From Whitmania pigra (taxonomy: Eukaryota > Annelida > Clitellata > Hirudinida > Haemopidae), in NCBI GenBank assembly GCA_021613335.1, contig JAJTWR010000236.1, positions 1,197,001 through 1,261,000 on the forward strand: a DNA stretch of 64,000 nucleotides, written 5' to 3'. This document shows positions 44,965-59,100 of the stretch, piece after piece (the first letter of the stretch is position 1; each line of letters begins with the position of its first letter). The notes under the pieces are model-generated. The model ran no database searches. It had not been told where the DNA came from and worked only from the letters and a program-made list of their open reading frames with translations. The position numbers and the translations under genes are program-made.

Positions 44965-47900
44965 CTCTAAAATTGCTGCCTGTATTGTATCCGTTCATTT
45001 AATTACAAGAGACTCTGCAAACTTTCTTTTTATTTCTTGTCAGTTCGGTTAAACTTATTCTTTTTAAAGTAGATTCTCTCTCGTGACTAACTTCAACCTT
45101 GAATCTTGGTCCGACTGTAAGGCATGCGAAGAAGGAATTTAACTACCCGGTGAAAATATTAACAACCAGTTTAAAAATAATCTTCGAGTTTCAAGTCTAT
45201 TCGCGATTTTTTCATAAACATCTAAACGCTATCTGTAAATTTTAGCGCGCTAAGGTTTATATAATCAGGGCCGTCTGGTTGGTGCCCACCGTTCTAAGCA
45301 AGCTCACGCCGAGCGTACGCATCGAGCACACATAGTCGGCAGTTTATGAAACAAGTGGACCACGAACTCTTAAAAAGCAGAGTCATTGGGACAAAATGGT
45401 AGAGTAAATAAACATTTTAGCTTCTGTCGTCAGCGTGACTTAGCTGACATTTGAGGTTTCGTTTAGTCTGTTTGTTTGATTTTTTTTTTTGCACAGTAGC
45501 GCGCCAGGCTTCTGACATGGGTATCGAAATCGGATCGCAAATGCGGTCAGTGACCAATCGACCTCTTCGGAAAAGCAGTGACCTGGACCGATGTTCAGGA
45601 GATTGAAGTTCTAGCTATAAAACTCAGCGAATTGTTTTGCTTGAAAGCCGGATGGTGGAGCTACTTCTCGAACGTGTCTCGTTAATTGCTTCTTCTTCTT
45701 TTTTTTAAAAACGATTGTTTATCGTCTACGAGCAAGGTCGTTACTATTTTTAACACTCAGAAATTATCGACGTGAATGCTCTCAGGCAAATAATCTAACG
45801 ACAACAAAACACAGGTGAAAAAACATCGCCTACGTGGCCACCCACATAAACCAGTAGTAGGGTCGGACTTAAGGTCAGGGTCATCTTATTTATTGCTGAG
45901 GACAGACGTTGTTGTCCTGCCCGGTATATTATGAATCACTAATATGAAGTAAATCTGAAATTCGTAAAAATCTGGCAACTAAATTGCAAAGTCGTGATAT
46001 AGTTTCGTAAAAGTTCCTTTAATGCAGAGCTTCTACAAATTATTCTAAGGGACAATTACCTCCGCTGCTATGAACTCGTGCTCAAGTTGTCAAAACTTTT
46101 CTTTCACCATCATTTTTGGAAATTCTGATATTTCCCAGTAGCAACGCTGACTAATAGATGCAGCATTCAAAATTTCGATGGTTATTAAACGAAAATCGAC
46201 GGATAACGATATTTACCTCGTGCTACATTAAAATATTAAAATATTAAAAAGTTAAATCTCTAAGTGGGAAGGCATATTACGTAGAGTAAAAAGCAAGCGA
46301 TTCCATCTTCTATAAAATCAAGTTCTGAAGGCATTTATTAACAGCCATTGTAAAACTTAAGATACTTAAAGTGGTCATGCATGCGATTGAAGATAAAATT
46401 ATTCCTTGACCTCAATTCGATCTATCTGAAATCCTGAGAGATTCCTTGCTTCGGAAGATCGATTACGGCGCGATGTCAAACCTGCCGGGTTTCCAAGTCA
46501 TTTTATTTGAATGTTCTAATCAATTCGCTAGATGTCGATATTAGAATTAATTAAAATAATTTGGGAAAAGTAATACTACACATACAAAAGGTTAATGGTA
46601 TTCTCGATTAATTGTTTATTTGACAGGTTTATTGTTGTTATTTCAATTAATTGATATTTCTGGGTCATCTTGCCAGCGGAAGCTTGCGCTTCCTTAAAGC
46701 CGATCCATGAGTTCTTTAATTATCCGCCTGGTGGTTTTTTTTTGCTTTGTTTCTCTCATTTTGATGATTATTAAATTTCCTCAAAAAAAAAATGATTCTG
46801 AAGATAATGAATTCCGTTAATATTTTCCTTTTTGAATCGCCAATAAAAATCAGTCGGTTGTTCCCAAGTTTTATTCCAAAAAAAGCATGAAAAATTGCTT
46901 GAAATATAATGAAGCTTCACAATGGCGATGAGGATTCAATAAACAAAATCACTATCATTATTCGATTTATTATTATTGCGAGCACGCAAGTCGTGATCAA
47001 GATCCTATCTGTTTCTTTACTCAAACTCATTATCTCATTAAAATTAATAATGTCGCCTTCGACTTTGAAACACAATATTTAAATAGGTTTATTTATATAA
47101 CTAACAATTTATATTTTGTACTACATTCTCATTACTGCCCCAATCTACCTTTCTTTGTTATTGTGTTTATTTATTTGTCATGAATTAATGAAATTCCCGT
47201 TCATTAAATATACGATCACTAATTATTGCAATTAAATTAAATGAATTTATCAGGAAACTAATATGTTATTACATGCGAAGACATTTTGTTTCAGCAGACT
47301 TGGTTGCCAAGAACATCATAACAGGAAGCGTTCATTACTGTCTTGGATGAGTGACCATAGTCTGAGTTTTCCCTTTAAGTGTCCGTCATCCTTCATTTAA
47401 GGTAATGGCTGCGGTTTTTTTTCTTTGGACTCTGGAGAAATTCATTTTTCTCCAATTTAAAATATTATTGATAAGTTAACGTCGTTTATATAATTGGTTT
47501 TCATTTTGTTGGCAGCTCAAATGTTGTTTATTTTTACTGACTAACCGTTTCACTACCGAATGGTCATTCGATACTCGATTAACCAGTTACTCAACTTTTT
47601 CTTTTTAAATAACAAAAGTTTCTTATTTTCCATATAAGCATAATATACCGTACAAACGATATAAGTGCTTATACTGTGCTATGATAACGAATAGAATTGT
47701 TCGCGATTGCCTCTTCCTCTACAGACATATGACATTATTTGAATCTCTCCTAGACCTAAGTCATATCTATGTTTTGAGCGTTATTTGGGATTTATCTGAA
47801 ATGTTATTGTAATTTCATAAAATTTATTTATTTGATTATAGTCCGTTGCATGACTGAGATGATTTGGACTAATTTCGTAAAAAGAATCGATCGTTTAAAA

Positions 47901-48052
47901 ATTAAAAAAAAAACATTTGTTCGATATTATAACAACTGTAATAAATTAAAATAAAGCAACCGTTTTAATTTAATTAGTTTTTTTAAATTCTTAAACTTAA
48001 TTGATAATTAAACATATTTAGTTTAAAGATTCACAAAGTCATTGCGTCAGAA
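44965..48052. other. Intergenic between divergent NR0B-like and 14-exon genes
   Basis: 3.1 kb without a supportable exon. It should hold the 5' UTRs and promoters of both genes. It was scanned by eye for a nuclear-receptor zinc finger (Cys-x2-Cys spacing) and none was found, though a small exon could be missed. Confidence 0.5.
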
Positions 48053-51000
48053 ATGGATAAAGAAGTAGAAAGCAACGAAAAGCCATCAAGTAACATTTTA
48101 TATATAGTATATAAGTAATCATATATTGTAGCAATTTACAAGTTAACAAAACCTCTGTTAAAATATTCAGTTCCAAAAATGATAGTCGAACCTCTGAAAA
48201 GTCTGGTCTTCGAGATTATGAAGAATAAAACGGTTTGGAATTTAATTTCAATTTAACTTTTAAATCTAAAGTCATTTGATTCATGTTGTTATCTCTGAAA
48301 ATAACTTACAAAGTTTTTCAGCTCTCCGAAGACAGTATGAACACATTGAAGCAAATCTCGTCCATTTTAAGGTTGGTATTTATTGCGGTGAGGCCCAACC
48401 CCAAGACCAGGGCCGAAACGCTTGAAGACGGGGTCACTCCTCTGAGGAATCTCTGCTGCAGCTCCACATAGGAGTTTCTTATTATATCATGTTGGAAAAC
48501 ATGATAATTAGCAATTACTTTGTACTTGTCTAATCTTCAGTACAGAATAGGATTTAGGACATACTCACATCTCATATATTTCAAATAGATAAATTAATTT
48601 CACCAATTATGCTATTAAAATATTTAAAATGTTTTTGATTCAGTTCTATCCTGCCGTCTGTGTCAGATTCGACAGTCTTCGAAATAGATGATCTTTTGTA
48701 TCCAAATGATGATGACGCTTCTGCTGGAGCAACTTTTTATGGTTTGTGACGAATCGTGAATTAAATTTCTTTTGGAATATTTATATAATTAATTTAAAAA
48801 AATTATTATTTATATAATTACATTAATATTTAATTATTCATTAATTAGTGGTTCCCTTGCGCAGAAACAGGCACGGAAGACAAATTACATGAAGTTCAGG
48901 ATTATATGCATTCTTACTGCACTATACATACTTTTGTGGTAAGTTCATTTTTTACAATATTTCTTTCAAATACTGAAAATAACAAAAATATGTCACGTTA
49001 CCGTGGTTGTAAAGATGTCCGCCCACATTTTTCGACAAGAAACAGACAGAACAATTAACTTTAATTAACAAACTTAATTATGAAAAATAAGCAAAATTAT
49101 GTTATAAGTTGAGAAGAAAACTTTACCGATAATATGTTACACATTTGCATAATTTATCTAGATATCAGTCATGAAAGTTGTGGACATTACCATTGATACA
49201 GTACATCTCCAAGTGACTGAGCACATGATGTCAGAATCAGCTTTTGGGGAATATCCTTACAACACATTGCTATTGTAGGGATTTGGAAGCTTTCATAATC
49301 ATTCACATTTCCAGTATTGATTTTTAGTTAATTAATTTTAACTTGCAGCTGTGTAAACAAATTATTGAGTTCAAGATGTTTCGTCAACGTATGTCGGGCA
49401 ATAAAGCTGCTTAAAGTTGCTTTCAAGGACAGACACTTCAAAACGTACCTAAAACTGAAGCGACACTGTACAAAAATTTAATAAAAACTCCTTCATTAGA
49501 AAGAATTAAATTATACGAGTTAAAATAAACTGTTATTACAATAGATTTACACAAGGCTCTATTTCTTTCGAAACTGAAAGACATTCCACAAGCCAGACAT
49601 CCAGACAAAAAGAGAATTACCTTGTGGCTGGCCAGTCAAGGTAAGTTGTAAAGAAATTTCTTTATACTTTGTTGGATGCCAGTCATTAGCTTTTGTATTT
49701 TCACCAGCTGCCGATTTACTCGGGAAATTCGATATTTCTCAATTGGAAAGTCAAACCCCAACTCATAAATACATACAACTTCATCTTTCGAAAGAAAAGG
49801 TCTGAAAGACAAGTTAATTTTCATACTTATCGGAATTCTAATATTTGTTTTTAGCCGATTTATAATATTTATTATATAAAGTATCAAAAATGAAAAATAC
49901 GCATAATATTCACCAGGGGCGCAACCAGCGAAAAATGCTGGGGGGGGGCTCAAGTTTAGAAAAGCCCGACGCATTCGAAAAATTTTTGAAACTGTTCAAA
50001 TCAATACTACTAATTTTAATTAATAAAGAATTAAAGATAGAACTGATTATTATTATAAGTTTTTATTTATAAGTCTGCAGTCTTTTTTTGTATCTTTAAT
50101 AATTTATTAATGAGCTTGACTATCTTCTGCCATTCTGCAAAGCATCAAGAGCAGCCAAGGCAGGGTTGTCAAAACGACATTATCTGATCATCAGATAACC
50201 AGCGAAAAATGCTGGGGGGGGGGAGCTCAAGTTTAGACAAGGGACGAAAGCCCGACGCAGTCGAAAAATTTTTGAAACTGTTTAAATCAAAACTACCAAT
50301 TATAATTAATAAAGAATTAAAAATAGAACAGATTATTATTATTATGAGTTTGACTATCTTCTGTGTACAGTCTTATTTTGTATCTTTAATAATTTATTAA
50401 TGAGTTTGACTATCTTCTGTCTCAAAGTTTCAAACCAGTTAAATCCCCTTACCCCCCCCCCCCACAAAAAAAAAACTGATCGGATTTGGAAAAATTGCAG
50501 GGTCTCTCCTATTAGGCCTGGGGGGGGGCTTGCGCCCCCCTCTGCCCCCCCCCCCTAGTTGCGCCACTGATATTCACATATGATGTGAAAAAGTCAAGGT
50601 TATTTAAGTCAGATGATTTTAATATTTTGTAGAAAGATTTTGAGCCAACCTTTGGAGCACAAATAAATTCCTTGATTGAATCTACTTCATTTGAATCGGA
50701 ATTTGATCCTGCATTATCCCCAGTTGGATTTAAACAAGACGGCATAACATTTCAATTGGAACATCTTCATGCCTATTTGACATCAGCGCGGGAAAAAGAT
50801 GAAAGGCTTTTGCTAATTCAGAACTTATGCACCGTAGATGGTCATTTAAGTCAGCAGGATGGATTGACAGTAACTAGCCTTTTGAGAAGATTTAGTCCGT
50901 TTGTCAAATACTTTTACTATTTTCTTGAATATCTGATGAAGGTAAGAACGCTTTAGAAGCAATTTATTTAGATATTTTCAATTAATTCATTTTTAACGAA

Positions 51001-51700
51001 TTCCTAGGAGGTTCATTATTCTAACGATCTCCTGGACGATATTGACAAATATAATAGCTACGATTTCGAGCCATATTTGTCAAAAAGCAATTTTAATTCA
51101 ACTGATGAGACCATCAAAGTTCAGGAGAAGAACTTTTGTTCCGACAATGAAAAAGAACCGTCTTATGAACCAGACTATACGATAGAAAAGTTCCTAGCTT
51201 ATGAAGAATTCATGAAAAGTCTGGAAGTTATGAACATCCTGTGCACTGCATGTCTGGTGAATACAGAGGTACATTACATTCAAACTGATAATTATATTCT
51301 TGTTCTTATTGGAAATTGTTATGTATAGTTGTTTAGGATGTCACCTCTCAACCTCATCAAGAAATACATTTATGAAACTTTAATTGATAAGTCGAAATCT
51401 AGCGGAGTTTCATGGTGGATCCTTAAGACCGTGGAAAAGTGGTAAGATAATTACAATGACTAATTAATTATGACTAAACAATCATAACATTCAAACTCTT
51501 TCAAAGTTCATTTATGGTTCTATCTGAACCATTGGAATACTTAAAGGAAGATTTGGTCAAAATGTTGAAAGGGGAAAACGTAGGCGAGGTGGAGTTAAAA
51601 TGATAAAAAAAATAATTATAATTTTAAGATAATAATTCATTGTTTACAGGTTGTGGAGGAAAGACTTTACTTTGCTACAATACAAAGTTCAGCTTTTTAA
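48053..51700 (+). CDS. Unrecognised 14-exon gene, about 528 aa, helical protein
   Basis: Exons: 48053-48089, 48132-48232, 48322-48371, 48644-48741, 48865-48938, 49162-49274, 49349-49467, 49545-49640, 49708-49799, 50633-50941, 51008-51268, 51329-51441, 51507-51579 and 51650-51700. Thirteen junctions all agree in phase (1587 nt, stop TAA), which strongly supports a real gene despite no recognised domain. Start: MDKEVESNEKPS. The sequence is Leu/Lys-rich and looks mostly alpha-helical, with stretches such as YKLTKPLLKYSVPKMIVEPL, VNVCRAIKLLKVAFKDRHF, FQLEHLHAYLTSAREKDERL and YFYYFLEYLMK. An acidic, disordered piece follows the longest exon. No signal peptide or clear membrane segment was seen. 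An armadillo/HEAT-like scaffold is possible but not shown. The introns are short (42-280 bp) except the one enlarged by the transposon at 49914-50569. Confidence 0.75.
49906..50577. mobile_element. Non-autonomous hAT-type element with 8-bp target duplication
   Basis: The element spans 49914-50569 and is flanked by identical ATATTCAC copies (49906-49913 and 50570-50577). Its ends are inverted: CAGGGGCGCAACCAG at the left, and CAGTGGCGCAACTAG when the right end is read on the other strand. An 8-bp duplication with short CA-initial inverted ends is typical of the hAT superfamily. Inside are two diverged direct copies of about 200 bp (49923 onward and 50201 onward) and G- and C-homopolymers. There is no transposase. 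It inserted in the intron 49800-50632. Confidence 0.85.
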
Positions 51701-53145
51701 TTTGATGGATACCTATGAACTGCCTTATTACAAATTTCGTATTTTCATAAATTGGCCATTTGAGCTTAATGAATTTGTTACTTAAAAAGTAGCTTTGGTT
51801 TCGACTTAGCTAAATATTTTTAGCACAAACTGGGAACAGAAATAACCGAATAGCCGCTATTAATTGTTATCATCGTTTATCAGGGTCCTTGGTAAACTGA
51901 GGAACAATTTCTAGGGTGCCAAATCCCGCTCCACATTAACACTAAACAACGACGATTTGAAACGTGACCACCAAATTACCTCACGCAACTTTAAAATGCC
52001 ACCTTTTTCCCAACCCGTATGTACCACAGGGACGTAATTTGGACAAAAAAAAAATGGTCATTTCCTCGAGTTTTGCGAGGGTTTGCCACCCCCCCAAGAT
52101 GGGGAAGGGAAGATACTTATAATTCATCTTCTCTTTGTCTCATTTCTTCCTTCAAAGACAAAGTATCTTCAATGTAGCTGAAATGACTTTTGTCTCTCAG
52201 AAAACGAAAGCATTTGGCTAGCAGTTGGGATCTTCGATCATAACAATCAACACGAGGATAAAAGTGATACAAGGAAGTCGTTACATACACACAAAAAAAT
52301 GAGAATAAAACTGTTTAAAATTTAATATGAGCAAAAAACAAAAAATTACAGCAATTAAAGACGATGGAGGCGAAGATGACGTTAGGTTGACGTTCGACTG
52401 ACTAGGAATTTTTAAGAATAATGAATAAAACAACGACAACAACAACAAGATCGCACACGCATCCACCAGGCATACAACCCCGGTGATAATAGCATAAAAT
52501 GGCACGTAACTACCTATGCGGATCCCGTCGTCAGGAAGGTAAAAGGAAGCCAAAAGCGATTTACAGTCTTGCGACGAGTGGTTGTAGAAAATCACTAAAA
52601 TACAGCCAGAAGACACTCATAATCAGATGAAATTGTTTGCAACACCCATGGAGAACTCCAACGAAAAGACAAGCCATGACACTGACTTCCGACGTGCAAA
52701 GTCGATTCGCTCCGTTTGCAATTGGACAATCTGGTTGCCATTCAATGGACTTGACAAAGGTGGCACCAAGAATATCAGCGCATATTTCACATGAATTTCG
52801 TACGTGATAAATCAAGACTTCATGTCCGACTAGCAGGCAGACGAAGCTGACTAAAACGGCGACTTTTCGTAAAGCATCGAAAAAATTACAAACAAAAACA
52901 AACTACAAAACCATTTTCTACAAGATGAAACGTAGAGAACAGAGACAACGACGGACAACTTAATTCGATCGACAAATAAACACAGTGTCAGAGAATAGCG
53001 ATCATGATCACTTTAAAGCTAGGTGTTTATTACAATTTACAAGAACATAATTCGCTCGACTTCGATTCGACACAGAACATTCCTCGCGACGATCGACAGC
53101 AGGTTGTTAATAAGGAGAAGGGGGTGGGTCCTCCCGTTCGGCCTG
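51701..53145. other. Convergent interval between the 14-exon gene and the SHB-like gene
   Basis: Contains the 3' UTRs of both neighbours and the possible broken membrane-protein frame at 52281-52870. Otherwise no gene was seen. Confidence 0.5.
52281..52870 (-). pseudogene. Possible frameshifted multi-pass membrane protein
   Basis: Two reverse-strand frames overlap at 52561-52616. The first (about 52863-52561) gives a hydrophobic helix VAVLVSFVCLLVG, a Cys-containing loop (CEICADIL, DCPIANGANRLC) and a second hydrophobic stretch. The second (52616-52281) continues with SGCILVIFY, a loop with Cys and a long hydrophobic helix IITGVVCLVDACAILLLLSL. Together they look like a small four-helix membrane protein with paired loop cysteines, interrupted by one frameshift. 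No in-frame ATG lies upstream in the first frame. It could also be two chance frames. No family is assigned. Confidence 0.25.
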
Positions 53146-56100
53146 TCACAGAAGTTCTATCCCCACGGGGTAGACCAGCGACATGTGCTCGGCTCCCTTG
53201 ATGGGCAGCTTGTGTATGGTATAATGATGGATCATGTGCGGGATGCTCGAGAACGGCTGACTAAATTGGCCGAGTATGTAACGGCCGTCCGGATTGGTTA
53301 CGATTTTCATGTGCATGAAGCCCCTGGCACTCCTACGAAAGTATCGGAAACATGTAATTCATAGAAATGTTTCATAATCAACATTGTCCAATCAATCGTT
53401 TCTCGAGGAAACTTCGAAGACGTACTTCAAAGAGAGCGAGAAGTCAAACCGGTTGCTCTCGCTCATCCTGACGAGGAATCCTCCTTCCCTGTGCATTCTG
53501 AGGATGTTCTCTGCCTCGATACGACTTATCGTTCCGTGGAACCAACTAAACAAATTGGAGAATGTTGAAAGTTTTTTATTTGATTTTAAATCCTTTACCT
53601 CTGCAATTGATTTATTTTTATACATGGATTACCCAATGATGATGACTTTGCTGCAGTTAATTAAATTGCAGTTAATATAGTAATGTGTAATAAAAATAAT
53701 TAAAACTTAATACAGTGCATCAGCTATGAAAAACAAAAATGTTGAGTTCTGAGAAAATTCTTAGAGTCATTAAACAGGAACAGATCCTTGGTAGTACATT
53801 GCAGTTCATTGGCAGGCACACATTCATGTACAAACTAGTGCCAGTAAATTAAGTTAAAAATTCCTGGAGCACTGCATGAATTTATATCTTTTACATTTAA
53901 TTAATTCCCAGATAAAGACTTCCTACTTCCTCATGCTTTGGAAAACATGTTTGCTTGCAGCAGTCAGCCATTCTTCCTTAAGCGATCATCACCAATTGTC
54001 ATCATCATCACCACCACCACCATCATGACCAATATTGTTATTATCGCCTCAGTTGTCAACATCAATATAATTATCATCACTTCTGTTATCAATACCATTA
54101 TCATCGCCAACATGTTGCCCGTTGTACGACAGAAATTATCAACTACTACTGACGACGACAACAACAACTTACAACTGCTCCTCCAATGGTATCCTGGGGT
54201 CGATCTTCTCCGGACCCATGCTGTGAATCCAGGAGGAGGACGAGGCTCGACTCGAGTATTGCCTCGGCATCATCTGGTACGAGCACCTCATGCTGTCCGG
54301 GGCTGCAATTGTTTCCTTTGCTATTAGGAAGGACTGGTTGTTGTCTGATAGATGACTTATTAATAATATTATCAGTGTGTTACTCTTTGTTTGAAGACTT
54401 ATTAGTAGTATTATTATATTATTAACTATACTAAATATGCATCAGTAATAATGATGTTAAGCAAGGACTAGATTTCATGTTTTAATACATAACTGCATTG
54501 TGTGAATCGTAAATTATGTGAGCCGTTATTATTCTTGGAATATCTAGTACAAATCACAACTAAACAATTGATTATGAACATAATCTAAATTTAAATTTAT
54601 TTTTTGACATGTCATCCTTGTTAACGATGAATGGATTCACATCAGTGAAGAATCTAATTGATCAATCTTGTGAACTTTGATACATAACTTTTATCACAAC
54701 AACTGTGATTGAAATGTGCCTTCAATGATAACATTAAACTACATCAGCAAGGAATATGTTTAATTATAAGAATTACTTCTGCAGCATCTCAGGTAACCAG
54801 GCCAAAGTTTTAAACCTTTACAAGCATTTAAATTCTTGAACACAACAGATTCAACAACATCATCATAATCATCATCATCATCACCAGATGTAAACATCAT
54901 GTCTTACGCATTGATCCAGTTTGACAGAAGAACGGGTGCTGTTGGTCCCAGGGTTCGTCGTACTCGATACCTGGTCGGTAGTCCACGCTCCTGACGCTGC
55001 CCGACCTGTAGTGGTGCCTCACCTGCTGGGAAGGACCCATCTGTTGGTGGGGGTAATAGTACTGGCCCTGTGGGTAGTTGGAAGCCTCGAGACCGTAAGC
55101 GCTCCTCATCATCAGCGACTCGTGTCTGGAACGCACGTCCGCAGACCCCCTCGGTGCGTCACAGCGCCAACTTTCACGCATGGGTGGCTCGGGGGCCGGC
55201 CCTAATTGAACGAAAGGTTGAAATCAAATCAATTTCTGACGTGATGTTGCCGATAATTCGAGCCAGGTCACCTGGAAGTGTTTTTATTGGTCAATTAGTT
55301 GACTGTAAATTAAAAATAGAAGTTGATAAATAATTATTTATTTATTATTTGTAGATAACATCGATCTGTCAAGTATGAATTTTCTGCTTGATAGCCCCAG
55401 AAATGAGTAACTTTTGGGGCTTTGTTTTGCTTAGGCATCTGGGTCTGGTTCTGTTCGAGTGTGGTGAAAGGTGTTGCACCGAATGACAGCAAGCATTTTA
55501 ACTTCTGCTTGGTCCTTCTGACTATTAATTCAGCAGGTGGTTGTGTGTTTAATCGAGAAGGATGTCTTACACTCAAGGATGATTTAAGCACCTGCTGCAT
55601 GTCGAGTTTATGTGCTTAAGAGGTCATTGATTTATTTTTTATTCTTGTTAAAAAAGAATATAACAGTCTAAATAATGGTGGTAATAAGAAGGAAGACTGG
55701 ATAATTAAAGAACATCCAATTTGTTTTTTCATTAAAGATAAATGACTTGGCATGCAAAAACAGTTGATAGTGGAAATGACAAAAAAATATTTTAAAATGC
55801 CTTAAACTGTGGGAAGAGTCTCACCGGACGGCATGGCGAGCATGTCCTCCTCGTACCTCCTTCCATTACTCCAAGTGTCGCTCTTGTTGACAGGAGTCTT
55901 GGCTGATAAGTCCCAGGGTTGATCCTCCGGCGGGGGTATTCCGGCCCGAGGCAGGGGCTGAACGGGAGGAAGAGGCCGAGGTGCCCTGCCCGGAGCCTGG
56001 ATGGCCTGACCTTCTGCTAAATCGCCATCCTGAAGTAGATTTGGAGGGGGAGGTGGAAGCTCATTGGCTAGGTTGTAGGTTTTGGCTGGTATTGGTGGAG

Positions 56101-59100
56101 GGTTAATGTCCTTGCCTTCCAAAGTATTGTCGCTCTCTTCTCCATCTTCGTCTGCTTTTGATTTCCTATCCGAATTCCAAGACTTGAGCGTCTCAAAGCC
56201 TATCTGGGTCTCCCCGACGCAGGTCGACTGAGATTTCTTCTCCAAAGTGTCGTCGGAGTTTCTGACCTGGTTGAGCGTCGTGGAGGACGACATGAGACTC
56301 GACAACCCCGAGTCGAGCTGCTGGGACACCTTTATGGGACCCTCCTCGTAAGGATCGTCGTACTCCATGACCCGATTCTCTCCAGTAACATCTGGATAGA
56401 CGATCAGAAACAATTTCAATTGGAAAAACAAATCCTATCTCAACTGAGCACAAAATAGGCAGGCAAGCTAAGATGTTACAATGAAAAAATTTAATAAAAT
56501 TGCTCTTTTTATAAAAATTCATTCATCAAGAATTTTGATCTTTTTAATTCCTTTGTCATTTATATATAAGCGGAAATCGTCTGCTAAATTGGGCTACCAC
56601 ATGCTGACATTCACAGATTATAGATTACTAAATGAAAAAACTCCAATTAGACTCAAGACTTCAAAAGTCTGAAGCTGTTTGTGAATTCAAAACATATTCC
56701 ATCGACATTTTAATACCAGAAACCATTCAAAAAACATGCTTAAAGTGTGTTAAACTCCAGCAAATCAATTTAAATGCTTTTAACTTTTTATGAATAAAAA
56801 TGTATCAAATACAGAGAAATCCATTCTTAATAGAGTGTGAAAAGTGAGCACATACAGGTGAAATAGTTTCAAATTCTACCTGCAGCCTCATTCCATTGTG
56901 CACTAACCAGCACTGGTTATGATGATAATGATGATGATGATGATGACGACGACAATGAAGACTTCAGTGAAATATGTGACTGACACATTAACCCTAGTCT
57001 TGTAATAGGAAAGGCAAACTAAAGGAGACCAAGGCCATTATAGGATGAAAGTAATTCATGACGCGAATATTCATGAAGGCAAACGAGAACACCTAAAATG
57101 AATGAGCTTTAGTGTCCTGAGCGAGCTTCTACAACTCCACCACAATTAGTAGGACTAGTCAACTAATTATGCCCAGGGAAGAACACATTAATACTTCGTT
57201 ACGATTAATTACGATCATTTCATCCAAATTGCTTCCTTCAGGAAAATGAACCTGGCGCTGATTTCCAACGACGCAAGAAATCAAGTAATCCTGAACGAGA
57301 ACAAGCGAATGTCTTACTGGGAAGAAATTGCTGGCTTAAAATTTTATGTTAATTTAAAATAAAATATTTTACATTCAAATCCATCCGGTCATTTCTTAGG
57401 CTCGCTGAAGAGAAAGCGATAAGCCTCTCTCTATCAGTCAGCAATCAGTTTTACATGCTACAGGTGAAAGAAATTGTTTCAAACAATTAGACGTACTTCA
57501 TAAAGTTTACTTTGGAGATTAAAATGGTTAAAATATCACTGTTCGTGAATGAATAAATGCATGACTAAACAAAAACAAACGACCGCTCGTCAACACAGCT
57601 TGATCAACACACCAACAACTCTCCTGAGAAGCCGAAATCGTTTTAGATTCATTTTCACCAGAAATAACCAACTAATGAGTAATTTTAATGCAAAGATGAT
57701 GATGATGATAATATAGAAGGTGATAACTTCAGAGAATTACACAAAAATTCTTTGACCTTTTGATCAAATTAAATTGAAGTCGAACAGAACATAAACATAA
57801 ACATAAACTGACCAGCTTTTATTATATCAGGAAGTTTTTCAGAAACATTCGTCCTATCTGCAGCTGTTGGTTTTTTGGCCTCGGAATTGTTCGCTTCGGT
57901 CGCCTGAAATTGAATTTTAAATGAAACAAATTGCAGAGAACGATCAAGGATGCAAGCAAGAATAAAACATAAACATGGAGGTCTGCACAGCTTGTGATTA
58001 CAATTACGGATTTTAAAATGAGCTCGTTTTATAACTCTGAAACAATAAAAAATATGTGTGCTCATCATAATTAATCTATCTATTGTGAGTGCATTTGTAT
58101 TTACTTAGTTTATTTAATTAATGTTTTTACTTGTTTTTTCATTGCTTAAGTAAGAATTGCAAGAATGCTCATTATCCTAAAATTTAATAATAAATAAAGC
58201 GTTACACTGAACAAAAAAAACGTGATCAGCAAAAACAAACTCAAGGAACAAATTCTAGACATCTGTAAAGCCTTTAATGGATGAAGATAATTGCAAAATT
58301 GGTGCTTCTGTTGAATTTAAGCCAACAAAATTACCTTATCAACATCAGTAACTTGAATGTTGCAATTCAAAGTTTCTAATTCTTCCTCCTTATCATAATT
58401 TGACTCGTTCAATATTGTCGTGTAAATTAAACACCTTTGAATACCTAGGTCAGGCTTCTTATGCTGCATGTTTCTTGTAGACTGGATTATCGCTCATCTG
58501 TGTACTCTTGTTCAGGAAATTAGATCTCCTAATTATAAGCCTCCATTAACTTTATTAATAGTGGCCTTATTATTTAAACCAAATTACATATTTCTTATAA
58601 ACCATAAATCTACAAGTAGATTTTCACCATAAACTAGTAGCAAAATACTTATCAATTCAATAAATAAACCATCTTTTAAGACTTATTTTGATTCTACGAT
58701 CAGCCTCACTTAGTAATTACGCTCATTATCACTTGTTTACAAAAGCAAAATTTTTTGCAAGCAACAATGCTAACACAGAAGTAAATAATAATAATAATAT
58801 GATTTCCTAAATTTGCAAACATAACTGAAGCTTTCAAAATCCTTTCACCTTTGAATTTTTTCCAAACGTTGACAACTTGTCACCAGTTTTCTCCTCAGAG
58901 ACGCTGAGTTTGGATGCAATCTCACTTAGGATGGAGTCTGGTGTGATTCGTTCCTTGATGACAGCACTATACACGGGCTGCTGATGGCCGGAGTCTGGAG
59001 GTGAGGCTGGAGTGCGACCACCGCCACTGAGGTTCATGACCAGATCTTGATCCTCCCTGTTAATATCTGCAGTTGGCAAGGGGTAGTTTCTCTGAGGATA

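Noticed and set aside
49380..49418. Possible 39-bp intron GTATGT...CAAG in exon 7 of the 14-exon gene
   Set aside because: Too short for a spliceosomal intron. Reading through keeps the frame and gives a sensible helical segment.
53938..54327. 129-codon plus-strand frame
   Set aside because: Mostly ATC/ACC repeats plus the antisense of an SHB-like exon.
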